Positions 41,471 to 48,938 of a stretch of DNA of 51,430 nt are shown piece after piece. Each line of letters starts with the position of its first letter. The first letter of the stretch is position 1. A program made the position numbers and the translations under genes. Source of the DNA: a virus; the IMG/VR virus record IMGVR_UViG_3300035670_000299, positions 1 through 51,430 of that record; one strand, given 5' to 3'. A model generated the notes under the pieces. It saw nothing but the letters and a program-made list of their open reading frames with translations, searched no databases and was not told the DNA's origin.

Positions 41471-42087
41471 TATTTTTTTAGTTTTATTTTCCAAGCTAGG
41501 TTGAAACCATAGTACTTATTTCCGTCAGCGTCCATAAGCATGTTCATACCATAAATATTGTCTTTCTTTGTTTTCAATGAAATATGAGGACCCGCAAATC
41601 CTTGCTGGTTACCTGAATATGCATTAATACCTAAATATACTTGAGTACGTGATGGTTCTTTTACAATCATTGTTTCTTTTACTGTACGTTCTTTAACGTC
41701 TGCTACCCATTTACGACCCTGGATTTTATTTTTGTAGATAGTATCAATTATAGCTACTGTACCTAATCCATCAGGTAATACAAGTAAATCTTTATATATA
41801 TTTTTAGCGAAATAATCTCTTAGAATGGCATTAGTGTCAACAGCAATGTATTTAATTGTTGTATCGTGTAAAATAGTTTCGTGGTAGATATCATCGCCTT
41901 TTTTATATTCGGTTTTAGTTTTTACTACTTCGACTGTATCGATTTCGTGTTTTACCACTTCGTATTTTTTACCGTCGATTTTAACAGTTTTAGCGTCAGT
42001 ATCTTTTGATGGAAACATCTGTTGGAATACAATTATTCCAACTAGTACTAGAATAACAATAATAAAGAAATTTTGTTTAGTAATCAT
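41470..42087 (-). CDS. membrane-anchored hypothetical protein, 205 aa
   Basis: The start at 42087 is preferred: the protein then opens MITKQNFFIIVILVLVGIIVFQQ with a clean N-terminal membrane helix, and it lies 4 nt after the upstream stop; the longer form from 42126 would overlap the cupin gene. The remainder is a hydrophilic domain of beta character (VKHEIDTVEVVKTKTEYKKG, TILHDTTIKYIAVDTNAILR), with AVQTYLGINAYSG-like VYLGINAYSG near the end and C-terminal GFNLAWKIKLKK. The topology suggests an inner-membrane protein with a periplasmic domain; a lysis (spanin-like) or superinfection role is possible but not shown. The upstream motif here is inverted: TATAAATATT in the gene direction at 42094-42103. 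Confidence 0.6.
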   Translation of the reverse strand: MITKQNFFIIVILVLVGIIVFQQMFPSKDTDAKTVKIDGKKYEVVKHEIDTVEVVKTKTEYKKGDDIYHETILHDTTIKYIAVDTNAILRDYFAKNIYKDLLVLPDGLGTVAIIDTIYKNKIQGRKWVADVKERTVKETMIVKEPSRTQVYLGINAYSGNQQGFAGPHISLKTKKDNIYGMNMLMDADGNKYYGFNLAWKIKLKK

Positions 42088-42091
42088 AGAC

Positions 42092-42364
42092 TTAATATTT
42101 ATAAATTTTGAGTCGTAACTTACCATTTCCTTTAATTAAACGATGGTATTTGTGTTTTGGTATAAATATTGGAGGAACAAACGTAGTAGGAAGTTCATCC
42201 TCTAGTTGAATCATCCAATCAGTTTCGCCAATTAAATATATTGTTCTGTGTTCGTTATCTCTATGCCAGAGAAGTTCGATGGGATCTATATTCTCATCGA
42301 ACTCACGAATAATATATTCTTCTGTTATTTCTAAATCAGTGTATGGAGTTATAGATCCAGACAT
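42092..42364 (-). CDS. small cupin-like protein, 90 aa
   Basis: It starts MSGSITPYTDLEITEEYIIR. The pattern ELLWHRDNEHRTIYLIGETDW ... MIQLEDELP ... IFIPKHKYHRLIKG is that of a minimal cupin barrel: H in WHRD and later H in KYHRLIKG are possible metal ligands, and the proline-rich IFIPK turn precedes the second. It is probably a small sensor or chaperone-like protein; no substrate can be assigned. It overlaps the kinase-like gene upstream by 16 nt. Confidence 0.7.
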   Translation of the reverse strand: MSGSITPYTDLEITEEYIIREFDENIDPIELLWHRDNEHRTIYLIGETDWMIQLEDELPTTFVPPIFIPKHKYHRLIKGNGKLRLKIYKY

Positions 42365-42876
42365 TTTATATTACCTTTTTTGTCATAACCGAATTGTCCT
42401 TTATGAAAATCATACACACTAAATAATCCACTTCTAAATTGTTTAGTTTCTACTACGTTATTATATAATTTGATAAAGAAATCAGCTATTTCTTCGTCTT
42501 GTTGTTTTACTTGATCAACAATCTTATTGAAATAATCTTCACTACGTTCAGCACGTTTTATGATATCTAATATACCATCCTCTAAAATTGAATCTAATAC
42601 ATCAAAATCAACTTCAAATTGCTCAGTATCTAAACGTTCCATTACAACATACATTATACTTGGATCGTCTTTATCTAATCCAGTTTTGTATATGATTGGA
42701 AATAAATCAGGACGTGATTTAAATTCTTCTACCCATTTTTTAACATACTTAGTTTCACCCACTTTAATTACCTTATTTGGATCTTTAGATGGGTAAACGT
42801 TATGTTCAAATCCTTGACCTAATATATCTTTTTTAGTAGTAGATAATTCTTGTAATATGTCTGTTAATTTAATCAT
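42349..42876 (-). CDS. protein-kinase-like protein with capsid-targeting-like N-terminus
   Basis: 175 aa. The first 10 residues MIKLTDILQE match the MIKLxDIL-x-E peptide of other genes here, ending in L-Q-E. What follows looks like a compact protein-kinase fold: glycine loop ILGQGFEHNVYP (18-29), VIKVG with K38 as candidate ATP-binding Lys, hinge IMYVVMERLD, catalytic-loop-like YDFHKGQFGYD (155-165; D156, H158) and ending NIKCLDL with D174. The usual Asn is replaced by Gln (HKGQ) and the C-lobe stops right after the DxD strand, so it is truncated compared with full kinases. If packaged and injected, it could act on host proteins at once. It overlaps the cupin gene. Confidence 0.7.
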   Translation of the reverse strand: MIKLTDILQELSTTKKDILGQGFEHNVYPSKDPNKVIKVGETKYVKKWVEEFKSRPDLFPIIYKTGLDKDDPSIMYVVMERLDTEQFEVDFDVLDSILEDGILDIIKRAERSEDYFNKIVDQVKQQDEEIADFFIKLYNNVVETKQFRSGLFSVYDFHKGQFGYDKKGNIKCLDL

Positions 42877-42877
42877 A

Positions 42878-44431
42878 TTACCAATATCCTGAAAATGTAG
42901 TTTTGAATCCTAATAATTTAGCATATCGAGGTAAACGACATGACCAATATGATGCTTTAGTTCTATCTTTTTTATTTTTGCAATCATGACGAGCAGCAAA
43001 TGCACGACGTGCTTGTGGATTATTTAATTTAGCACGTAATCCAGTTGTATCACCAAATGATACTTTTTTAATTTTACCACCTGGTTTGCGAACATAAACG
43101 TAGAATTTTTTAGATCCACCACGTTTTGGTTTTCCGATTGATACTTTCTTACCTGCTTTTTCTGCTTCAGCTAATAATTCTTCTTCAGATATTGGATAAT
43201 CTAAAGGTACATTCACACCTTCAAATACATCAATTTCACCTATATTTGATTCTAATAATTCAATATCATCTTCAGATACTGAAATTAATCCATTATTATA
43301 TAATTCACGTGCTTCACGAAATAATTCAAAATATTTTTTAGATAATGGTCTGAATATATTATGAATTAAAGGTAATCCTTCTTTAATGTGGTGTTTTAAT
43401 CCTTCAGATAATATAGGTAAATTTTTAATCTCCTTTAATATTAATTTAGGACCGTTACAGCCACAATCTTCATTTAAATCAGCTCCAATATCATTTACAT
43501 CTTGATATGCATATTTGTTTGAAGGTTCAACTGTAGCTAAAATTACTTGGGGATTTATACCTTTTGCTCTAGCAACCATTAAACGAGTATTACCACCTAC
43601 TAAATAATATTTATTTGGAGAATATTGGATAATCAACGCGGGAGGTGTTTTTTCAGCGCCTAATATGCTTTGAATATCTTTACCGTAATGGCGCGCCAAT
43701 TCTATCGCTTCTTCTTCGGAATTAATGTCATATGAGTCAGTATTTTCTAAACGTGACCACATATCATTATTTAATGTAACTTCTTTACCGTTAACGAATG
43801 AATTGTATACTACATCAAATGGTAAACCTAAATCTTCAGCTGTACGTTCAATTTCTTCAGTTTCAGCTTTTATGATTGGTTCCCATCCTAATGGATTAAT
43901 ATCTTCTCTAAAACGTACTTTTGCTTTATCTGTATTTGGAACAACACGATCACCTTTGCGATCAGCATTAGCTTTTTTACGAGCAGTAGCAGCACGTTCT
44001 GCTTTAGTTAATGAATTTGCTTTAGCACGAGGTAAACAACGGGTTGTTGCTTGTCCTTTTTTCATTGTACCACAAGGACCAGTTATATTACCTGCTGTAT
44101 CAATACGAACCCAATCTTCTTTTTTAAACCAATCACGAAGTGACTCATTTATATCATATTTTTCAACATTATCATGTCCACATTTATGACAAATGAATGG
44201 ATCTTTACCTCCATCTTCTAAATTCCATTCCCATCCACAGTTTTCACATTCAACTGTTTCTTCATCTCCCTCCATTAATCCCTTACACACTTTAACAGCA
44301 CGACCTGATAAGTAAGCAGATGGTACTTCACCTGCTGCTATACGACGATTATAATAAGCTTTACCCTTAGGACAAAGCTTTTTTTCCATTATAACACTTT
44401 CAATTATAGATTTTATTTTATTCTGATCCAT
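42878..44431 (-). CDS. multidomain zinc-ribbon / ParB-like virion-type protein, 517 aa
   Basis: It starts MDQNKIKSIIESVIMEKKLC. A CPKGKAYYNRRIAAGE element (20-35) is followed by a zinc ribbon with C62, C65, C81, C84 (CENC ... CHKC). Then comes a DUF5872-type segment DWFKKEDWVRIDTAGNITGP (100-119) with the CGTMKKGQATTRCLPRAKAN continuation known from phages and giant viruses. Around 255-295 a ParB/sulfiredoxin-like patch reads PALIIQYSPNKYYLVGGNTR LMVARAKG. The C-terminal ~90 residues are basic: PGGKIKKVSFGDTTGLRAKL, ARRAFAARHDCKNKKDRTKA and SYWSCRLPRYAKLLG. I know the last motif from many phage structural proteins, without function. Probably packaged; nucleic-acid binding is likely. Confidence 0.65.
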   Translation of the reverse strand: MDQNKIKSIIESVIMEKKLCPKGKAYYNRRIAAGEVPSAYLSGRAVKVCKGLMEGDEETVECENCGWEWNLEDGGKDPFICHKCGHDNVEKYDINESLRDWFKKEDWVRIDTAGNITGPCGTMKKGQATTRCLPRAKANSLTKAERAATARKKANADRKGDRVVPNTDKAKVRFREDINPLGWEPIIKAETEEIERTAEDLGLPFDVVYNSFVNGKEVTLNNDMWSRLENTDSYDINSEEEAIELARHYGKDIQSILGAEKTPPALIIQYSPNKYYLVGGNTRLMVARAKGINPQVILATVEPSNKYAYQDVNDIGADLNEDCGCNGPKLILKEIKNLPILSEGLKHHIKEGLPLIHNIFRPLSKKYFELFREARELYNNGLISVSEDDIELLESNIGEIDVFEGVNVPLDYPISEEELLAEAEKAGKKVSIGKPKRGGSKKFYVYVRKPGGKIKKVSFGDTTGLRAKLNNPQARRAFAARHDCKNKKDRTKASYWSCRLPRYAKLLGFKTTFSGYW

Positions 44432-44675
44432 TTTCTTCTTGTTTTGGTAAGAACCAGTTAGAACACCATTTAGAAGGATCTTTTATCTGATTTCCATCAT
44501 TATCAATTAATTCAGCAGTACCCATATGTTCTTGGTAGCTTGCATTTGAACACATATGTTTGTCGTCTTGTTTGTAATAAAATTTACATACGTGACATCC
44601 AAACCCTATAGGTGAGTACATATAAGGAGGTGATACCTCAGATACTTCACTTAATATATTGATTAATTTAATCAT
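44418..44675 (-). CDS. small Cys-rich protein with capsid-targeting-like N-terminus, 85 aa
   Basis: It starts MIKLINILSEVSEVSPPYMY: the MIKLxxIL-x-E peptide with L-S-E at 8-10. Four Cys then follow in a CHVC ... C ... WC arrangement (FGCHVCKFYYKQDDKHMCSN ... PSKWCSNWF), the spacing of a small iron-sulfur (HiPIP-like) or zinc domain. No family can be named with certainty. It overlaps the upstream 67-aa gene by one base and the downstream 517-aa gene by 14 nt. If the first 10 residues are a targeting peptide, this would be an injected metal-binding protein. Confidence 0.65.
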   Translation of the reverse strand: MIKLINILSEVSEVSPPYMYSPIGFGCHVCKFYYKQDDKHMCSNASYQEHMGTAELIDNDGNQIKDPSKWCSNWFLPKQEENGSE

Positions 44676-44878
44676 TATTTTCCTCCACGTTTAATCTTGT
44701 AGTATATTTGTACTCCTAACCATCCAATAGATAGTATATAAAATACACCAGTAAGTACAGGATTTAACATAGAAAAGAAGCTATTGAATAAAGCAATGAA
44801 AGTTGTTGCTACTCCCATAGCATTTAGCTCGTCGGATTGATGCATTTTATTTAAAAGTGTTAAAAATAATATACCCAT
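44675..44878 (-). CDS. small membrane protein, holin candidate, 67 aa
   Basis: It begins MGILFLTLLNKMHQSDELNA, then has two hydrophobic stretches (ATTFIALFNSFFSMLNPVLT and GVFYILSIGWLGVQIYY) and a short basic C-terminus KIKRGGK. Size, two membrane spans and a positively charged end are usual for class II holins. No endolysin gene is seen in the window, so the assignment rests on topology only. A small inner-membrane immunity or adsorption protein is an alternative. The start codon lies within an ATATTTATG sequence, a near copy of the promoter-like motif, which therefore probably does not act as promoter for this gene. Confidence 0.5.
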   Translation of the reverse strand: MGILFLTLLNKMHQSDELNAMGVATTFIALFNSFFSMLNPVLTGVFYILSIGWLGVQIYYKIKRGGK

Positions 44879-44883
44879 AAATA

Positions 44884-45471
44884 TTAATTATTTAGTTTAG
44901 CACGTGCTTCTTCTACGTCCTTCATTACTTGTTCGCGGATTTTTTGCTTATCTAATGCTTTAACGTGCCAATCTTCAATATCTCCTTGCTCAGTTACGAA
45001 TCCATTACTGGAATCCATTGAATCTAAAAACGAATCAAATCCATTTACGAATTCATCTAATGCAAAGTTAGCATTATCTTTGACGATTTTATCTTCGTAT
45101 TCCTGATATTTGCCTTCTATTTTAAGTTGTGTTTCAAATTTAATAACACAGTCTAAACACTGATTATGAATAAAGAACATTTTTTTATCATATTCACCTT
45201 TCATTGGTTTAGAACAATTCGGACATAATAATGGAACGAATGAATTAGTTTTAGCACGATCTAATTTAGTAACGCTCATTTTAATGCCGTTCTTTAAAGT
45301 CCATTTTCTACCTAATTCTTCCCATACTTCGCCTTCAGATCGATCAATCTGTTTTGCAGTATATCCTACTTGTGTTTGAGTGGCGTCGCCTTGCTTACCC
45401 GACAATAGATTACGAATACGTTGTACGTCTCGTTTTTGAAATTCTTTTTTTAATAACGTTTCTCTTGACAT
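44884..45471 (-). CDS. zinc-finger-like hypothetical protein, 195 aa
   Basis: It starts MSRETLLKKEFQKRDVQRIR. A helical basic N-terminus is followed by GEVWEELGRKWTLKNGIKMS and a zinc-type cluster C83-PN-C86 ... C105-LD-C108. The C-terminal half is acidic and helical (FALDEFVNGFDSFLDSMDSS, KIREQVMKDVEEARAKLNN). I have seen the Cys arrangement with EVWEELGR-WTLKNGI in other T4-like environmental phages, without a known function. Nucleic-acid or protein binding is likely. It begins 1 nt after the stop of the kinase-phosphatase gene. Confidence 0.6.
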   Translation of the reverse strand: MSRETLLKKEFQKRDVQRIRNLLSGKQGDATQTQVGYTAKQIDRSEGEVWEELGRKWTLKNGIKMSVTKLDRAKTNSFVPLLCPNCSKPMKGEYDKKMFFIHNQCLDCVIKFETQLKIEGKYQEYEDKIVKDNANFALDEFVNGFDSFLDSMDSSNGFVTEQGDIEDWHVKALDKQKIREQVMKDVEEARAKLNN

Positions 45472-45472
45472 A

Positions 45473-46708
45473 TTATAACCCTAATTTTTGTAACTGTTTT
45501 ATTGTTGATTCTGTAGATGTATGACGAATACCAATACCACCTGCATCTATCCATTGTTGGATGTTATCTTTTCTATCATCAATTAATATAGCATTTGGTT
45601 CTGCTAGATCTTTTTTATCTTTTGCTTGTTTAAATATAATAGGAGTATTAGGTATATTTTTATCAACCCAAGCAAGTTTTCCTATACGAGATGATTCTTC
45701 TCGCGATGGTGCTGTTAATAATTGAGGATTATATTGTTTAATATAACTCCATAATTGTTTCCCATCAGACATCCAATTTAAGTTAGCCCAAAATTTAGCA
45801 CCTGCTTTAGTAATTGCACCCCAAAAATCAGTTTTATCATATGTTGAATCAACACCTGGAGTTTGTTTACCTGTTAAATCATTATACCCACGTTCAAAAT
45901 CAACTAATACACCATCCATATCACAATATAATTTATATTGTTGTTCGGCTTCAGCTAACATAGCAATTTTAGATTTAGCTGAATCTAATGTATCTGTTTG
46001 TGGTATTGATTTAATTAATGAAATAATATCTTGATTTAATTGTTCAGCGTCTGCTTTAGATTTAGCTTGTTCTTCTGGTGTTTTAGGTTTGCCTGAAAAA
46101 TTAGCGGTATCAAAATATAATCGTTTAACTTCAGCTGGATCAAATGTTTTATTAGCATTTTCAGGATCGTTATTAATTAAAATAAAACGATCATTAAATT
46201 CTTGACGATATAATTCAATATTTTTATTTGTATCTCTCCAAGTGCGTAATACGATTTGAGGTAATAATGAACGATCACGTTCAGCATTACGTTTTAAGGA
46301 TGTCATAGGAGAAACATAAAGCATCAACATCATTGTTTCGTATCCTAATGCTTCTAGTTCTGCTTTCTTTTTTAATAGTGGTTTAGATGCAGCACCAGTA
46401 CCGTCTATAATAACATTATTTAATCCTTCAAGTGCTTTAGCATATTTTTCCTTAGTTGCTTTTTGAGCAGATCCCATTAATTTAGCTGCTTGGGATAATT
46501 CCTCAGGACCGAAATCTTTTAGATTAGTACCTAAACCAGATGATTTAAGTAATTCTTCGTATGTATCGTCTACATTTATTACTTGATATTTTTCAACTGG
46601 GAGTAATTGTTTTAATGTATAAGTTTTACCTGATCCAGCAGGACCAGCTAAAAATATAGCTTTAGGTTTTCCAGTTATTTCTTGTAGTATGTCAAATAAT
46701 TTTATCAT
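45473..46708 (-). CDS. P-loop kinase - HAD phosphatase fusion with capsid-targeting-like N-terminus
   Basis: 411 aa. Residues 1-10 MIKLFDILQE form the shared targeting-like peptide. P-loop kinase domain: Walker A GPAGSGKT at 22-29, VINVDDTYEELL with acidic D47/D48, NNVIIDGTGAASKP, and a lid with RNAERDRSLLP; this is the zeta-toxin/polynucleotide-kinase class. C-terminal HAD domain from ~258: motif I CDMDGVLVDFERG with D263 and D265, motif II LLTAPS (331-336), motif IV AILIDDRKDN with D377/D378. The architecture recalls T4 Pnkp (5'-kinase plus 3'-phosphatase), but the HAD part looks like the 5'-nucleotidase NT5C/YorS class, and the spacer contains L-A-E-A (251-254), another gp21-type site. A nucleic-acid end-repair or nucleotide role is inferred. 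Confidence 0.8.
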   Translation of the reverse strand: MIKLFDILQEITGKPKAIFLAGPAGSGKTYTLKQLLPVEKYQVINVDDTYEELLKSSGLGTNLKDFGPEELSQAAKLMGSAQKATKEKYAKALEGLNNVIIDGTGAASKPLLKKKAELEALGYETMMLMLYVSPMTSLKRNAERDRSLLPQIVLRTWRDTNKNIELYRQEFNDRFILINNDPENANKTFDPAEVKRLYFDTANFSGKPKTPEEQAKSKADAEQLNQDIISLIKSIPQTDTLDSAKSKIAMLAEAEQQYKLYCDMDGVLVDFERGYNDLTGKQTPGVDSTYDKTDFWGAITKAGAKFWANLNWMSDGKQLWSYIKQYNPQLLTAPSREESSRIGKLAWVDKNIPNTPIIFKQAKDKKDLAEPNAILIDDRKDNIQQWIDAGGIGIRHTSTESTIKQLQKLGL

Positions 46709-47242
46709 TATTTTTTAAATGAACGCGTAATGTTTGATTTTGATGAAGTATTTGGTTTTCTTAAATAAACATGATTGTGAGAATCTTTTGTATAACTCCA
46801 ATCAGGTAAATTCTTTTCGACGTATGCTTTGTATAATTTTTCTCTACCTTGATCTGAGGGACCTGATTTCACAGGTTCATATACTATTTCTACTATTTCA
46901 GGATGTTGTGAAATATAATCTTTTAGTATTTTGGTAACAGTAGCCATTACTCTATATTGTTCTCCTCTATTAGTATCTAAAGTAGTAAATTCTTTATTTC
47001 CAACTTTATTACCAAATACTACTCCTAAATAATATTCACCATTTGACTTAGATTGAGGAACATCATATTTATCCATCAAACCAGTATAAAGCGATACAAT
47101 ATATGCATTATCTCCTATTTCAAATTCATAGTTTATAGTTGTTTCTTGACCTAATTTACTATGCGATTCACCCGTTTTATTATATGGTACACTTAATGCA
47201 GCATCACCAATTTCAGATAATATGTCAAATAATTTTATCATT
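46688..47242 (-). repeat. direct repeat of a 22-nt start region at two gene starts
   Basis: Plus-strand 46688-46709 and 47221-47242 are identical over 22 nt and cover the ATG and the first codons (MIKLFDI) of two adjacent, otherwise unrelated genes. Because even synonymous positions match, this is a recent copy or conversion of the leader-coding segment. Confidence 0.8.
46708..47241 (-). CDS. unknown protein with capsid-targeting-like N-terminus, 177 aa
   Basis: It starts MIKLFDILSEIGDAALSVPY. The first 8 residues and the surrounding DNA are identical to the start of the next gene (22 nt identical, plus strand 46688-46709 and 47221-47242), and L-S-E at 8-10 is the likely cleavage site. The rest is an alpha/beta domain with NYEFEIGDNAYIVSLYTGLM, YYLGVVFGNKVGNKEFTTLD, KILKDYISQHPEIVEIVYEP and a PSDQGREKLYKAYVEKNLPD region (S-x2-R-x-KLY), a pattern I recall in phage proteins with a GNAT-like look; the fold is uncertain. 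The basic end is ITRSFKK. It overlaps the upstream gene by 4 nt. Confidence 0.6.
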   Translation of the reverse strand: MIKLFDILSEIGDAALSVPYNKTGESHSKLGQETTINYEFEIGDNAYIVSLYTGLMDKYDVPQSKSNGEYYLGVVFGNKVGNKEFTTLDTNRGEQYRVMATVTKILKDYISQHPEIVEIVYEPVKSGPSDQGREKLYKAYVEKNLPDWSYTKDSHNHVYLRKPNTSSKSNITRSFKK

Positions 47243-48113
47243 TTACTATAAACATTTCAGGTCGCATTTGAGCAAAGTTTCTCATTATAATAGCGGCAGC
47301 AGCATTAGCTTCATTTTCATGTTGGTGCCCAGTTTTACCAGATTCTGGTGTTAATCTATTTTGTGTATCTTGTTTGAAGTGAACTAATTCATGCGCTAAT
47401 GTTCTAAATACATCTGCTTGATGACGATTAGCTACACTTAATTCAATACTTTTATTATTTGGATCATATCCACCAAATGAACGTCTTGATTCTGCGGTTG
47501 TAGGATCATATGACATTGTTAATGGAGGTAATGATTTTAATTTTAAATACTCTCTGCAATATCCTATAAATTCTTTCAATAATGGGAATTGATTTTCATA
47601 TAAAGATTCATTTATTGGTTCTTTATTTCCATTATAAACACTACCGTAAGCATCAAAAAACTGTTTTGTAATAATACCAGCAGGTAGGAATTTTTCAATT
47701 TGATTTACATTACGAGCTTGAATAGCATCTCTAAAATCAGTAGCTGATGTATTTTCAAAATTACCAGCATCTAATACTTCTACTTTAGGATTACCAGATA
47801 ATGAAGCAAAACGTGAACTTTCTTCTTTACCAAATACAACTACAAAATCTTGATCAGGATTATTTTTGATTATAGATAATGTGTAGTATACAGGTGAACC
47901 TTCAGCAGGTATAACTTTAACTTTAGGACCTAATATATTAGTATATAATTCCCAAACCTTTAATGATTGTTCTAATGATACACCACCACGTTCTTTAGAC
48001 GAAACAGCAATAACCACCTCAGAAATATCATCTCTATCAACTAGTAATTTAACTACTTGGAAATGACCCTTATGAGGTGGTTTAAATGCGCCTGGATAAA
48101 TTGCTATCTTCAT
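47238..48113 (-). CDS. nucleotidyltransferase - zinc metalloprotease fusion
   Basis: 291 aa. The N-terminal ~150 residues are a cytidylyltransferase-like nucleotidyltransferase: YPGAFKPPHKGHFQVVK with the H14-x2-H17 (HxGH-type) ATP site, VIAVSSKER in the second strand, and the late motif ENTSATDFRDAI in place of ISSTxxR. The C-terminal part is a zincin: TLAHELVHFKQ (238-248) with HExxH at 241-245 and E266 or E268 as third ligand in HENEAN. The first domain is like NMNAT/PPAT enzymes of NAD or CoA synthesis, or a nucleotide-transfer enzyme. The combination is unusual: either it modifies a target after cleaving it, or the two domains were joined for co-delivery. Promoter-like motif 25 nt upstream. 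Confidence 0.8.
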   Translation of the reverse strand: MKIAIYPGAFKPPHKGHFQVVKLLVDRDDISEVVIAVSSKERGGVSLEQSLKVWELYTNILGPKVKVIPAEGSPVYYTLSIIKNNPDQDFVVVFGKEESSRFASLSGNPKVEVLDAGNFENTSATDFRDAIQARNVNQIEKFLPAGIITKQFFDAYGSVYNGNKEPINESLYENQFPLLKEFIGYCREYLKLKSLPPLTMSYDPTTAESRRSFGGYDPNNKSIELSVANRHQADVFRTLAHELVHFKQDTQNRLTPESGKTGHQHENEANAAAAIIMRNFAQMRPEMFIVK

Positions 48114-48138
48114 TAATTAATATACAGTATAATATACT

Positions 48139-48147
48139 TATAAATAT
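48139..48147 (-). promoter_or_regulatory. ATATTTATA promoter-like motif for the nucleotidyltransferase-zincin gene
   Basis: Exact copy, 25 nt before the ATG at 48113 and right after the stop of the nuclease gene. Confidence 0.6.
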
Positions 48148-48938
48148 TAATTTTCTGTATTTAGCTTAACTGATGTAGGTAATCGTTCAGTATATGGAGA
48201 TGCGTTCGGATTTTCTAATTTATATATGTCTTGTATTTTAGTAAACATAGTAAAATTCTTTTCGATATCGTCTACAATTTTAACTTGCCATCCTTTACCT
48301 TGCATCTGTCCTTCCTTACCTTCTTTATGTGTTTTAGCTTTTAACCAAATAATACCAGTACGTGTAACGTGTTCAGTATGAGTTTCATTCCAAGCCTGCG
48401 CATAAGCTGCAAGTTGTAAGTCGTATGATGTATGTAGTGAATTAGATGTTTTAATGTCTAATAACCACAGTTCCTCGTTGATTCTTACAATCAAATCGGC
48501 AGTACCAGCATATTCATACTCGTCTGAAAATAAATGATATTCTGCAGCGATTAATTCTGGTTTTACTGTATTCCAAAAATCAGCAAATCGTAAAATCATT
48601 TTCCAAACATCTAATTGATATTTAGCTGTACCATATTCATCTAACCAAACAATTTCTTTACCGTTTAAAAAATCTTCAATTGCATTGTGTACTTGTGTTC
48701 CCTCGTTGGCTGCTTTACGCATAATAATATCGCTATTATGTCCAACATCTTTTAACCATGAATGGAAAAAATTATTCTTGGGAAAAAAATTTAAAATAGA
48801 AGTAACTGATGGGTAGTATTTTTCGCTACGTCTATAGAAACGGCTATCCAAGATATTTACTTGTTTTGAATTTTCTGTGTATTCAACAATCCTTTTAATT
48901 CGTGGATCTTTGATTACATTTGAGTTTTGCTCAATCAT
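48147..48938 (-). CDS. RecB-family (PD-(D/E)XK) exonuclease
   Basis: 263 aa. Motifs in order: GTQVHNAIEDFL with H84; AAEYHLFSDEYEYAGTADLI with E133 and D148; LLDIKTS with D161 and K163; and YDLQLAAYAQAW with Q175, the RecB-type motif QxxxY. The arrangement is that of Cas4/MGME1-like single-strand exonucleases. There are few Cys, so no iron-sulfur cluster is apparent. It overlaps the primase gene by 4 nt (ATGA), so the two are translated together, which suggests a role in replication, recombination or DNA end processing. Confidence 0.85.
   Translation of the reverse strand: MIEQNSNVIKDPRIKRIVEYTENSKQVNILDSRFYRRSEKYYPSVTSILNFFPKNNFFHSWLKDVGHNSDIIMRKAANEGTQVHNAIEDFLNGKEIVWLDEYGTAKYQLDVWKMILRFADFWNTVKPELIAAEYHLFSDEYEYAGTADLIVRINEELWLLDIKTSNSLHTSYDLQLAAYAQAWNETHTEHVTRTGIIWLKAKTHKEGKEGQMQGKGWQVKIVDDIEKNFTMFTKIQDIYKLENPNASPYTERLPTSVKLNTEN

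Noticed and set aside
44876-44884. CATAAATAT as promoter of the 67-aa membrane protein
   Set aside because: It overlaps the start codon itself, so it could not precede the transcript for that gene; likely chance or a site for a downstream gene.
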